Shown here in pieces: positions 1 through 10,311 of a stretch of DNA of 64,000 nt. This DNA comes from Solen grandis. Its lineage: Eukaryota; Mollusca; Bivalvia; Adapedonta; Solenidae. How positions within the stretch are numbered: position 1 is the stretch's first letter; every line of letters starts with the position of its first letter. The stretch covers positions 55,063,741 to 55,127,740 of the forward strand of contig CM037791.1 in the NCBI GenBank assembly GCA_021229015.1, in the 5' to 3' direction. The notes under the pieces were generated by a model that was not told the origin of the DNA, ran no database searches, and saw only the letters and a list, made by a program, of their open reading frames with translations. Both the position numbers and the translations under genes were made by a program.

Positions 1-69
1 NNNNNNNNNNNNNNNNNNNNNNNNNNNNNNNNNNNNNNNNNNNNNNNNNNNNNNNNNNNNNNNNNNNNN
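1..69. other. assembly gap (N)
   Basis: Run of 69 N at the window edge. The 5' end of the non-LTR element that follows may lie in or beyond the gap. Confidence 1.
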
Positions 70-170
70 AATTCTTTGTCTGTGATCACTGGAGCGTGAC
101 ATTTACAGTGGTCAGCGGTGAGTAATAGTTTACTCTATATTGTTTACCCCACCCCACACAAAGGAAAATC

Positions 171-1166
171 ATGGCGGACTCAGACAATGAAGTTGCAAAA
201 GATAGTGAACGTGAATTTGTGGACTGTGCATCTGACGCAAGTTTCTCCGGAAAAAGTTCTGTTGGGGCTAGAGTAACGAAACGTAGAGCCTCCCCCCTTG
301 ATAAACCTGTTTCCAAAAGGGTCACTTATGCTGCTAATCCCGTTCGAGGAAAGAAAGCACTGTCCTTCTCTGATATGCTGATATCATCGTTTGGTGACCA
401 GGGATTTATAACAAATGCAACCCCAGCTATCTCCAAAATGATGCAACCAATTATTCAAGTAGCCATAAATCAAGCTGTTGAGACTGTCGTAAATGAACTT
501 AATACCAACATTCTGCAAAAACTGGTTGCTTCCAACAATGAACTCAAAGAGTCAGTCGTAAACCAATGCGAACTAATACGTAAGCAACAAGATACAATAG
601 ATACTCAAAACAAAGAACTACAGAAAAATCAAGAGTCAATCACTAAACTAGAAGATAAAGTTAGCTCCCTATCCGATGAAGTCTCATCTCTACGTCTAGC
701 AACAAATGACCTCGAGCAATATGGTCGAAGAAATTCAGTTCGTATCTCCAATCTCCCCGTTCGAAAGGATGAGGCAGAAAACGAGTCGCTGCTTAAGAAA
801 AAAATTGCCCAGTTCATAAACGAGAGTGTCATAACTGATGGTGCCCATCTCAATGAACAAGACATAGACAGATGTCACCCGGTAGGGAAAAAACATGTGC
901 CACAAATACTGGTGAAATTTCACAAGCATCATGATAAAAACAGAGTGTTTTTTGCCAAAAAGAACCTAAAGGGAAACCCAGGGAAAATATTCATTACTGA
1001 AGACCTGACTAGATATAATCAGAACATCGTAAAATCTGTCTTGGCCCTAAAGAAATCAAAGTCAATCGCAAGTTTCTGGACGAGAAACGGGTTCATCTTC
1101 GTCAAGAAGTCTTTCAATTCAAGTCCAATCAAGATTACTAAACTTGAAGATGTTGACTCAATCTAA
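171..1166 (+). CDS. non-LTR retrotransposon ORF1 protein (coiled coil plus RRM-like)
   Basis: Intact 331-residue ORF. The start ATG at 171 sits in a good context (aaaatcATGG) and is the first in the frame. The N-terminal 70 residues are polar and disordered-looking. Residues about 95-185 form a heptad-rich, Gln/Asn/Glu-rich coiled coil. Next comes LEQYGRRNSVRISNLP (about 182-197), the signature that opens the RRM-like RNA-binding domain of many L1/CR1-group ORF1 proteins, and then a basic region (VGKKHVPQILVKF, FFAKKNLKGNPGKIFI). In this family ORF1p trimerises through the coiled coil and coats element RNA as an RNP with nucleic-acid chaperone activity; that role is inferred from family knowledge. 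ORF2 of the probable same element begins 1.5 kb downstream. Confidence 0.8.
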   Translation: MADSDNEVAKDSEREFVDCASDASFSGKSSVGARVTKRRASPLDKPVSKRVTYAANPVRGKKALSFSDMLISSFGDQGFITNATPAISKMMQPIIQVAINQAVETVVNELNTNILQKLVASNNELKESVVNQCELIRKQQDTIDTQNKELQKNQESITKLEDKVSSLSDEVSSLRLATNDLEQYGRRNSVRISNLPVRKDEAENESLLKKKIAQFINESVITDGAHLNEQDIDRCHPVGKKHVPQILVKFHKHHDKNRVFFAKKNLKGNPGKIFITEDLTRYNQNIVKSVLALKKSKSIASFWTRNGFIFVKKSFNSSPIKITKLEDVDSI

Positions 1167-1611
1167 ACTTGTTTCTCCGAACATTACGAGTTTGTTTACT
1201 CCCAGAACATGTGCTTTTCTATAAATAGAAAGGATTTCCCAGATTGTACAAAGCCCTTAGCCAATCAAATCAAACTATATTCTTATCGCCAATTCTGATT
1301 GGTCCAGTTCCAATATACAGACAAGCCAAGTACCAGCTGTTTTACTCTTCCGGTTAGAACGGTGTTTACTTCAGTTAGACACGAACGACAGTTTTTTTTT
1401 TGTTTGTTTGTTTTTTTGTGTGTGTTTTTTAAAAATCATTTCTTCTCTTGCTGGAGCGTTTGCCACTTCATTTAATTCACAGATTCGAGGTTATAAGTAT
1501 ACTTCGTTTCAATGTTAATTATGTAAGTTTTGAAAATCTATGGAAAATTTTTGACTCGCTAGATTTATCTACATGAGAGCGTTGCATCACATTCAGAAAC
1601 TCTCGTTGTTT

Positions 1612-1616
<5 letters not shown>

Positions 1617-1661
<45 letters not shown>
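1617..1661. repeat. (TA)n microsatellite
   Basis: About 22 uninterrupted TA units, directly visible. Confidence 0.98.
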
Positions 1662-1664
<3 letters not shown>

Positions 1665-2333
1665 CTGTTTCATTGGTATTGTCTTTATGTATACTATGTA
1701 CAGACCTCACATTATATTTAGGTCAACGTTACGCATATCAGACTTGTGCGTTTCTGTCTAACCAGTCCAATATAAAGTGTTTATATTTAGAGGCTTAGTG
1801 CATGCATTATCTCCCTTTCTAGTTGTTTTTTATATTGCCCTTACACTAGGATATTATGTAAAGGTGTATAATGCCAAAAAAAAAAAAAAAAAGGTTTTAA
1901 AAGTGTCATTCTTTATACATATGACAATTCTTTTTCAGTTATATATGCATTGAACTTAAGCTTAATTTATTTTAATTTTTGTTTCAGCAAATACATGAAA
2001 TTAATCCATTCTTTGATCTATGAGAGGTTTGTCTGGTAAGAGGTAGGTCTCAAGTGTGTGTATGTCACATTGGATCATCAGGTGATACCCCTCAAAGATA
2101 ACCATGTGTTTAAAATGTTGCAATATAAACATTGTAATAATTAGAAAAGATAGGAAAAAAAAATCTTGTACTACTTTGAGAATCTAAATCTATTTCATAA
2201 ACTGTTGCAACATAAATATCTGAATATAATAAAAAAAAAAGGTAAGGAGGGAAAAAGAAAAAATAAGGGGGGGGGGAGAAAAAAAATCCATAAATTGCAG
2301 TAGTCCATCAAGAGATGCCTAGCTTTCTAAATT

Positions 2334-2337
<4 letters not shown>

Positions 2338-2376
<39 letters not shown>
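2338..2376. repeat. (AT)n microsatellite
   Basis: About 19 AT units, directly visible. Confidence 0.98.
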
Positions 2377-2380
<4 letters not shown>

Positions 2381-2635
2381 TTTCTAAACACCATTTATCT
2401 GAAAACATGTTTACTTTTCTTTTTGTAATTTGTAAGATGTTCAAAGCTGTTATACAGTTTTGTTTCCTATTTCTTCTGTTACTCTCACTTTGCATTTATA
2501 CTGTTCTGTTCCTTTCTTTGTTAGGTTGTGACTCAGTGGTGGATCCCTGTCATGATTCAGTCCTGGTGGATATTTTCCAGCACTTGGTAATACTAGTACT
2601 GTTCCCACATAGGTAATGATCTTACTGCATGGAGA

Positions 2636-5600
2636 ATGTCCATAGGACTGTATCATGGCAGAGTATATACAGGTTGTCATACCTATATGCAACATATTCT
2701 TGTCTCTGAAATAATTTTCTCAGTATTAACTATTGTACTAAAATATATTAAGAATTATCTACATGCCATTGAATGTCAAATGAAGGAAAATATTGACACA
2801 CCTTTTTTTATTATTATATTAATTCTTTTGATCCTGGAAGCTGGTGATGTTGAATTGAACCCAGGCCCAAAAGTGGAAAACAAGTCCTTTCTATTATCAA
2901 TACTCCATTGTAATATTAGAAGTATAAGGTCCAAGATTAATTACATTAAAGACAATTTTCTTGATTTTAATATACTTTGTTTTACTGAGACACATTTAAA
3001 TCAATCATTCTCAAATGAAAACTTGTATTTATCTAGTTCTTTTGATGAACCATACAGAAAAGATAGAACCAACCATGGAGGTGGAATTCTTGTGTACCTG
3101 AACAGAGACCTAGTTCATTCAAGGGTTGCTGATCTTGAGGTCCACTGTGATGAATCTATATGGGTAAAACTTTTAGTCAAATCTGAGGTATTTCTTATTG
3201 GTGTATTTTATAGTCCCAAAACAGCAGATGTATCCTTCTTTAGAAATTTTAACCTAAATCTTGAAGCAGCCTTACAAATATCTAATAACATTGTTATATT
3301 AGGCGATTTTAATGAAGATTTATTAAACACGTCATTTCATAATTTAAAAGATGTCATGATTATGAACTCTATTCAAAATGTTATTAATCTACCTACCAGA
3401 AAACACGCTATTCTTGATCCAATTCTAATACCTACTGATATGGAATTTTGTGGTTCTGGTATTTTATCATTACCTTCAGACATAAGTGACCACAGTGCCA
3501 CTTATATATCATTATCTTTTTCATACCAAATCCAACCTTGCTATGAAAGAACAATTTGGCTTTATAAAAAAGCAAACTTTGATATGTTAAATAAAAAAAT
3601 TCAAGAATTCAATTGGGATATTTTATTTAATGGTTCTGTTCATGATGCTTGTGATACATTTACCAGTTCATTCATTGATTTAATTAAACAATGTATTCCA
3701 TGTAAAAAAGTACTTATTCGTCCTGATGATCAGCCATGGTATGATGGTGAAATAAGGAAAGCTTCTCGTAAGAGAGATAGATTGAAAAACATAGCTAAAT
3801 CGTCAGGTAAATATAATGATTGGTTTAAGTATAAGAATCTTAGAAATAAAGTGAATAACATGAAAAAACATGCAAAAGAATCTTTTTTTAAAAATTTAGA
3901 AAATAATTTAACTGATCTTTATTGCAATGATAAGAGGGGATTCTGGAAAAATATTAGATATTTTATTAGAAATAATTCTTCCCTGGCTTGTTTTCCACCA
4001 CTAAGCGAAACACTCCCCAATGGCGAAACTATTTGGTGTACTTCTACTTATGAAAAGGCTGAATGCTTGAACAAATATTTTGTTTCAATATCTAATATTG
4101 ATGACACAAATAGTTCACTCCCCATCCTTAATTTCAAAACTATGAATAGATTAACTATTAGTGATATTAGTATCTCTGAAATAGAAGACATCATTCTTAA
4201 TCTTGATATCAATAAAGCAAGTGGTCTTGACGGTGTTAGTCATAGAATGTTAAAAGGATGTGTCAAAACAGTTTCTAAACCTTTATATATTTTGTTTAAC
4301 CGGTCTATATCTGAAGGGTCTTTCCCAAACTCTTGGAAAAATGCTGTGGTAACCCCGATCTTCAAAAAAGGTGACAAATCTCGACCTTCCAATTACAGAC
4401 CTGTATCTTTATTAAGTTGTTGCAGCAAAATCCTTGAAAGAATAGTTTTTAAACACATGTACAATTTTTTATTGGACAATAACTTGCTCTATAAATATCA
4501 GTCCGGTTTCCTTCCTAATCACTCCACAACCTACCAACTTATAGATATTTATCATCATATTTGTCAAGCTTTTGACAACGGTCAGTTTTCTTGTATGGTT
4601 TTCTGTGATATTTCAAAAGCATTTGACCGAGTTTGGCATAAAGGTCTCATTTTTAAACTTACTGAAAATGGTATAAGTGGTAATCTTTTAGAATGGTTAA
4701 CAAGTTATCTTCACAACAGAAAGCAGAAAGTGGTAATTCAGTCTTCGGAATCAAGTTTCTTATCTATTAATTCTGGAGTGCCTCAAGGCTCAGTTTTAGG
4801 TCCTCTATATTTCTGATTTATGTTAACGTATTACTGAATTTTTCCGGTTTGCTGATGATAGCTCCTTGTATTACTCTGCTACTTCAGTTCAGGATATAGA
4901 AGGTATTATTAATCACGATCTAAATATTATTTCAACCTGGTCTAAACAGTGGTTGATTAATTTTAATCCAAACAAAACTGAAGCAGTAGTTTTTTCTCCA
5001 AGTAAAGCTTTTCAAGATCCATGTCTCATGTTCAATGGAACCAAAATTAAAAAAAGCTTAGTTCCTCAGGTCAATGGAACGACCATATTAATGCTAATTT
5101 AGAAGCAGCTTCAAAAGTAATCAATATAATGCGCAAACTTCAATATACACTTACCCGAAAGGCTCTGAACCAAATTTATCTGTCTTATGTAAGACCTATT
5201 CTTGAGTATTCATCTATTGTTTGGGACGGATGTACTTCTCATTATTCAGACTCTTTGGAAAAATTACAAAATGAAGCAGCTAGAATAGTCACTGGACTAA
5301 CAAGATCAGTATCCCTTGAAAATCTCTATAAAGAATGTGGCTGGGAAACACTTTCATCTAGACGTACCAATAGCAAACTTTGTTTTATGTATAAAGTCTC
5401 AAATAGTCTTGTTCCCCAATACATTTCTGATTTAATGCCCCCTTTAGTTTCTGAAATATCTAACTATCAACTAAGAAATTTTCAAAACTTTGACAACTTA
5501 CATTTTAGAACCTCATTTTATAAAAAGTCCTGTATACCTTCTTCTATTTCACTATGGAATAATCTTGATATAGAACTAAGGAGAAGTCCTACATTTAATT

Positions 5601-6061
5601 CATTTAAACGGAAAATTATTTCACAGTCAAAACCAGAGAAGGTTTCGGATTGTTATAATTTCGGTAATAGATATTTGTCAGTTCTTCATGCTAGGCTAAG
5701 GAATAATTGTAGCAATCTAAATGAAGACCTATTTATGAATCATCTTAGACAAGATCCCCTATGTAACTGTCAAAACGGAATAGAAAATGCTGAACATTTC
5801 TTCTTTAAATGTACACTTTTTCTGATATCAGAATTTCTCTCTTTCAGGTAACAAGGTCATTCCACCCCCTACATGTAGACATGCTATTGAATGGTAGTTC
5901 AAATCTTAACTCTGAACAAAATAAGTTGCTGTTTGAAGCAGTTCAAACTTTTATTAAAAGATCTAAAAGATTTGAATATTAACATTCCTTTAATATTTTT
6001 TAGATATGTTATTAATGTTACTGAGATAAAATGTTATTGTTTTAAAGCTGCTTTTTCTTAA
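2636..6061 (+). pseudogene. non-LTR ORF2: 2A motif, endonuclease, reverse transcriptase, C-terminal zinc-binding; frameshifted
   Basis: The first frame runs 2636-4816 (726 codons); a likelier native start is the ATG at codon 49 (2780). Order: hydrophobic stretch (about 56-68), GDVELNPGP (70-78), EN domain with HCNIRSIRSK, the Glu of FTETHL (E119), GDFNEDLL and the catalytic SDISDHSA, then RT with YRPVSLLS, the first catalytic Asp in FCDISKAFDRVWH, and SGVPQGSVLGPL. The reading frame then breaks. The catalytic FADD box is in another frame at 4848-4859 (segment 4866-5102), and the 3' part returns to the first frame at 5129-5851, with a C-terminal CxC...H...C module (CNCQNGIENAEHFFFKC). A one-base loss near 5817 relative to the second copy cuts off the last ~80 residues, which would end near 6061. 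Intact proteins of this type nick DNA and prime reverse transcription on the target; this copy cannot. Confidence 0.85.
2843..2869 (+). other. 2A-type ribosome-skipping motif in ORF2
   Basis: Encodes GDVELNPGP, matching the D-x-E-x-N-P-G-P core of 2A oligopeptides, directly after a run of Ile/Leu. In 2A peptides the ribosome skips the Gly-Pro bond, releasing the upstream peptide and continuing translation. 2A-like sequences have been described at the N-terminus of other metazoan non-LTR ORF2 proteins. Here it would release a short hydrophobic leader from EN-RT; activity is inferred. Confidence 0.8.
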
Positions 6062-6503
6062 GTAGTAGTTTTATACATATACTTACAGAAATGTTACAGT
6101 AATATAACATTGATCTGAAGAAAAAAAATCCTGTATGTACATATGTACATGAATGTATATTTAATTACATATGTGTTTGTGAACGCCTATATCAGGATAA
6201 GGGGTTAAATGCCTGATATGTTGTAACTAAATGTAATTAGATTATAAGGATCCACCTCAACGAGTCTCTCTCTCTCTCTCTATTTTTTTTTCTTTTTTTC
6301 TATGATTATATTTTCCATTATGTATTCTCATGACCATTTATATGCCATTGTCTACAATTGTATGTAGGGGAAGGACCGATTCTAAGTTGTAAGAACTTGT
6401 GGCCCAACCCCATTTCACATATATATGAAATAAAATATTATTAAACTAAACTAGTTTTAAATACTAAAGGCCGTAACACAGCTCATCCATTTCTCGTCAG
6501 TAT

Positions 6504-8056
6504 TGTTACGCCCTACGGGTGCGCCTGCTTTACTCAACGTCAAAATGGCCCGTATGGAACACTGCCGGATCACTGTTGCCGGTCACCCTAGGTCTAAGAT
6601 GGCCGTCTCTTGCTTTACCCCCGACAGGTCTCCAAGTCTTTAACTATCTGTGTTGTGTGGACTCCAACTTTAATAACTGAGTGGCTTTAAACTAGTAACT
6701 AGATCTAACAGGCCGTGTATTCTCACAGGGACTTAATAGTAAATAAAGACTTTTCAATGTTTACAAATTTAATAAATGAAAATAAGTAACTTAAATATAA
6801 TATATCTAGATCTATATCACATCAGATATCACGACTCGAGTTTCACTCACAATCACAACCAAATGGCTGTATCACTCAAATGTAAATCTAAATTTACGTG
6901 TGCGATAACATAAGACGTTTCGACCAACCAGTAAGAACGTCGGGAAAATTGCGAAGTAGACTTCTAGATCTATTATTACCCGTTAAAATACTATAAATTT
7001 ATAACAAAACGTACGGTGGGCTACAAGCTGACAATAAAGTTTTAAACATCAACGTATAGTTTACCAAGTATGCTTTACAACTGTATCGTTATCTAGAATA
7101 AGTATTTCTATTAAAAAATAATCATAGAAATATAGGCTCAGGGCGCGACTGTGAAATAAACAGGATATTCACTTATAAATACACTATTAAAGCATCGAAC
7201 CTAAGTTTGACTGGGAAAATGCACCACTTCAATGAGAAAAAAATAAAACAGTCAAAATGCAGCCTAGCGTGGAATTCAGAAGCGTTGGAGTCCCCGAACT
7301 ACCCGTGGACTCGGTATTTATACTGAACAGGGGTACACAGCCCACAAGTGTGAGGTTCACACCCCACACTGTGATCTGTAGACACACAGCTCACTGCGTG
7401 AACTGTGGGCTTAAAGCTCACAGAAATGGAAGCCTGTATAATACATGGCATTAATAACTCTTAACTTAATTTATATATAAAATAAATTATAAGAAAACTA
7501 ACAATAACCTCGAAACTACGCTTCCTTGAATTTGACAGTTGATTCATGTTCTAATTCTGTATATATTCTTTAAGAAAATCAAATATACCCGCCGATGCAG
7601 TTGCTAGGTAACTGCACACATAAAAATCAAAATGGCGGACGATGCTCACAACGTGAACAAGGCTAAATAACATAAGAAAAATACGATCCTTCTACCAAGT
7701 GATCGAATACAATAAGTGTGTCAGACTAAATTCAAACATGGAATAAACAATTCTGACAAGGAAATACTGACTAGATTTACATTAAATGCGGCTTAAAATG
7801 GATAAAGTACAGCCGCGAAAACCCATGACATCAACAGGATTCTACCGTGGAAAACCTAGGGGGATCAATTCTAAAGTGAATGATTTTGAGAAAAACTGGC
7901 ATATTATTTTGAGTTAAGTTGTCTACCTGTAAATTTAACAAGGAGAACAACTAGCTGAATGTAGTGTCGCCAGTAATAAGCACCTAAAATGATTTAAATA
8001 CATGTATACAAAGAATGGCAGAAGAACAAATAAGGTAATCCCTGTAGGGCATTACA
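6504..8056 (-). repeat. 3' LTR of the Gypsy element
   Basis: A 1553-bp LTR. On the plus strand it runs from TGTTACGCCCTACGGG to TAGGGCATTACA, so TG...CA with a short inverted repeat at the ends. It contains AAAATGG/AAGATGG motifs near 6540, 6596 and 7630 and a stem-loop at 7339-7411. The plus-strand 65-codon ORF at 7257 is antisense to the element and was not called as a gene. Confidence 0.92.
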
Positions 8057-8077
8057 TTGCCCCCCTGTTTTCCATGG
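8057..8077 (-). promoter_or_regulatory. polypurine tract
   Basis: On the minus strand GGAAAACAGGGGGGCAA lies immediately upstream of the 3' LTR start TGTAATGCCC. This is the expected position and composition for the plus-strand DNA primer of reverse transcription. Confidence 0.85.
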
Positions 8078-8755
8078 CAAAACTCCTGTTGCCATACACT
8101 TTCCTGAACCATAATAGACCTTTTAAACTACCTTAAATCACACCTCATAGCTCCTTAAATATTTGACAATACAAAATAACGTATATACCAACATCTGATA
8201 TACCTTAAAATACAAGATCAAACACTTTACCATATCAAACATTAAGAATTTAAAAAAACTGAAATGTATACCGAAGAGTATCTGATAAAACATAATTTCG
8301 TCGCACGTACTCACATAACCTCAGATACAAAAGTAGCAAACCACCTTAAACACTTTTTTGGTACACCTTGTCATAGTCTCAAGCATAACACATTACATAA
8401 CAATGGACCAAATATGGCATCAATAAATCTCAACAACAAAAAATGACCACTTTAACTTAACTTCAGATACAAATTTTGCATTACATGCAATTTTACAAGA
8501 CCAATTTCAACAATGACATGCTAACAATCAAATAATGCACAATTAACCCTATTATTTAACCTGAGGTGTGTATAACTAGTATCATAATAACCAACTTTTT
8601 AAGTTTAACATCTCTAAGATACTAAATACTTGGCATGTTAACTAACAGCAGTCCATATAAGTAAAATGTTTCTTTGAGCTATACAAAGTAAATTACCTAA
8701 CAATACCAAAATAGAGTTACATAACCAATTTAACAGTTAAACAAGGTAATAACAG
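8078..8755. other. element 3' untranslated spacer
   Basis: A-rich on the plus strand, with no long ORF. It lies between the accessory ORF and the polypurine tract. Nothing further recognised. Confidence 0.5.
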
Positions 8756-8843
8756 TTATTTCCTTGAAGATTTCTTGGTCACAGTCGATCGTACGCTCGG
8801 TGCGTTTTCCTTTTCCTCCAAACGGGGACGCTTCTGATGCCTA

Positions 8844-9923
8844 TCACTGGCTTCTTGCCTGATTTGTCGTCTCTTTTGGGCGTGTCATGCGGTTGTTCGC
8901 CTCCATCGACGAAGCAATCCTGGTAAAGGCCAACTCCAGGGTCTTGTCTAAGTGTCCCATGGTCGCCGTGATTGGAGCGAACTGCATGGCAGGCGGCTCT
9001 TCTCTGGAAGCGGTCTGGCAGCTTGCCTCCTTGGGTGCAGGCTTGGCTTCCTTGACCTGGCACCCACCAAGTGGGGAAAACGCCATGGGTGTCCCGGTCC
9101 CCAAGATCTGCCGTAGCACATCCTCCTCTTGATTTGACGCCAAACTCATTAGAGTGTTTGATGGGCTCAGATCACGTCTTGGCAGGGGAGGGCTCATCAG
9201 GGACAGATGACTTCCTGATGCCCGGATGGTGGATGGCACATACGCTGGCACTGGAAGGGAGGCTACGGGCTGATACCCTGCTGATGGAATCAAACCCGTC
9301 GCTGCCAAAGGGGTTGCTATGTACTCTGCACCTGGTGACGACAAGGACGTTGTCGACAGGCAAGGCCGCATGGGGTCATATGGCTGCACAGTACTGGCCA
9401 CAGCAGTACTCGCTGACTTTTGGACAGGGAGTGGCTGCTGTTCTACTGATGAGGACCTGGGTGACAGCAAGGCCGAAAGGGCATCTGGCGTCACCCTGAC
9501 AGTCACCAGCTCCTGGTTGGTAGACTCGGGTAGTGCTGACTCCTCGAACGGATCGGCTGGCCTCGAAAACTGATCCTCGATGTGGTCCTCCAGCAGCGCT
9601 TGTCGGTAGTCAATGCCCTCAAGGATCTGTCGTGGTGCTGGGTTAGACACAAGATACTGCCTTCCGGATGAACTGGCCCCAAGTGTATCTGCCATCATAA
9701 GGTGCCGTCTGTACCCGGTCAGGTGTTTTTCAAGTTGGTCTTTGGTAAGACACCTGAACATGCAGAGACTACAATAGTGAGCTGCCTCGTCCAAACTAAG
9801 GTGATGTTTTAGTATGTGATCCATCACACGGTACCTCTCTGCGATGTAGGACAGCTTGCGGCCGCTACAATGTAGGCAGGCGTACAGCCGCCCTCTTCTT
9901 ACCACTTTGCTGCTGGGTTCCAT
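8844..9923 (-). CDS. accessory ORF3 of the Gypsy element: C2H2 zinc-finger protein
   Basis: Lies downstream of pol, where retroviruses have env. The open frame begins at an ATG at 9941, but the ATG at 9923 (MEPSSK) is preferred: it lies 7 nt behind a good splice-acceptor-like TATGTATTTGCAG, so expression from a spliced RNA is possible. Numbered from the upper ATG, two zinc fingers are visible: C22-x2-C25...H42-x3-H46 and C57-x2-C60-x12-H73-x6-H80. The remaining ~280 residues are Ser/Pro/Ala-rich and low complexity. No signal peptide or membrane span is seen, so it is not an envelope protein. After the in-frame stop another frame continues to 8756 with a basic, NLS-like tail, suggesting a one-base frameshift near the 3' end. 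Function unknown; RNA or DNA binding in the element's life cycle is a guess. Confidence 0.7.
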   Translation of the reverse strand: MEPSSKVVRRGRLYACLHCSGRKLSYIAERYRVMDHILKHHLSLDEAAHYCSLCMFRCLTKDQLEKHLTGYRRHLMMADTLGASSSGRQYLVSNPAPRQILEGIDYRQALLEDHIEDQFSRPADPFEESALPESTNQELVTVRVTPDALSALLSPRSSSVEQQPLPVQKSASTAVASTVQPYDPMRPCLSTTSLSSPGAEYIATPLAATGLIPSAGYQPVASLPVPAYVPSTIRASGSHLSLMSPPLPRRDLSPSNTLMSLASNQEEDVLRQILGTGTPMAFSPLGGCQVKEAKPAPKEASCQTASREEPPAMQFAPITATMGHLDKTLELAFTRIASSMEANNRMTRPKETTNQARSQ

Positions 9924-10311
9924 TGCTGTCTGCAAATACATATAAAGAGATCCTCAAAGACATGAAGATATAATGGATTGGTAGAATTGCTTGTAGCCCA
10001 GTTTCCATCGCGTGCGGAATAAGCTATCCGTCGGTTAATCTTCTTTCGCGAATCAGAGGACGCATTAAAATCATTTGTATACCGGTAACTATTTTGCGAC
10101 GCGCGAGCCATGGGTGTCTGTGTCTGGTGGTGAAAATAATTTTAAATTCTGGCTCTACTCTTACAGGGGTTGCATTATAAACTGTCAATTTGAAATTGTT
10201 TGCTATCGATGATTTACTATACTACTTGTACATATATTGAATCGACCATACATGTTAATAAACTGATCTAGGACATGAGGCTAACTGTTCCCATCTTGGC
10301 GGTCTACTGGC

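Larger units (their letters stand above)
1167..2635. other. inter-ORF spacer with simple repeats
   Basis: No convincing coding potential. It contains T-rich tracts near 1390-1430, two (TA)n microsatellites, an A run near 1876, and a purine-rich tract with a G run at 2230-2290. It may include element UTR and expanded microsatellites. Confidence 0.5.
70..6452 (+). mobile_element. CR1-like non-LTR retrotransposon, two ORFs, decayed
   Basis: An ORF1 of the coiled-coil plus RNA-binding type lies upstream of an apurinic-endonuclease/reverse-transcriptase ORF2 on the same strand. The 3' end is marked by a TC-rich tract near 6262, an AT-rich tail ending in ATTATTAAACTAAAC at 6452, and a second copy of the 3' region at 16035-16981 that has the same 3' boundary. 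The RT and C-terminal zinc-binding region look like the CR1/Jockey group. The 1.5-kb spacer between the ORFs is long and full of simple repeats, so that both ORFs belong to one insertion is probable but not proven. Frameshifts in ORF2 make the copy non-autonomous. Confidence 0.65.

Noticed and set aside
7257..7454. 65-codon plus-strand ORF with CxxC/H residues, repeated at 17736-18011
   Set aside because: It lies inside the LTR, antisense to the element, and recurs only because the LTR does. The Cys/His pattern comes from a palindromic segment.
9071..9499. 142-codon plus-strand ORF
   Set aside because: Shadow of the minus-strand zinc-finger ORF in GC-richer coding sequence; no domain of its own.
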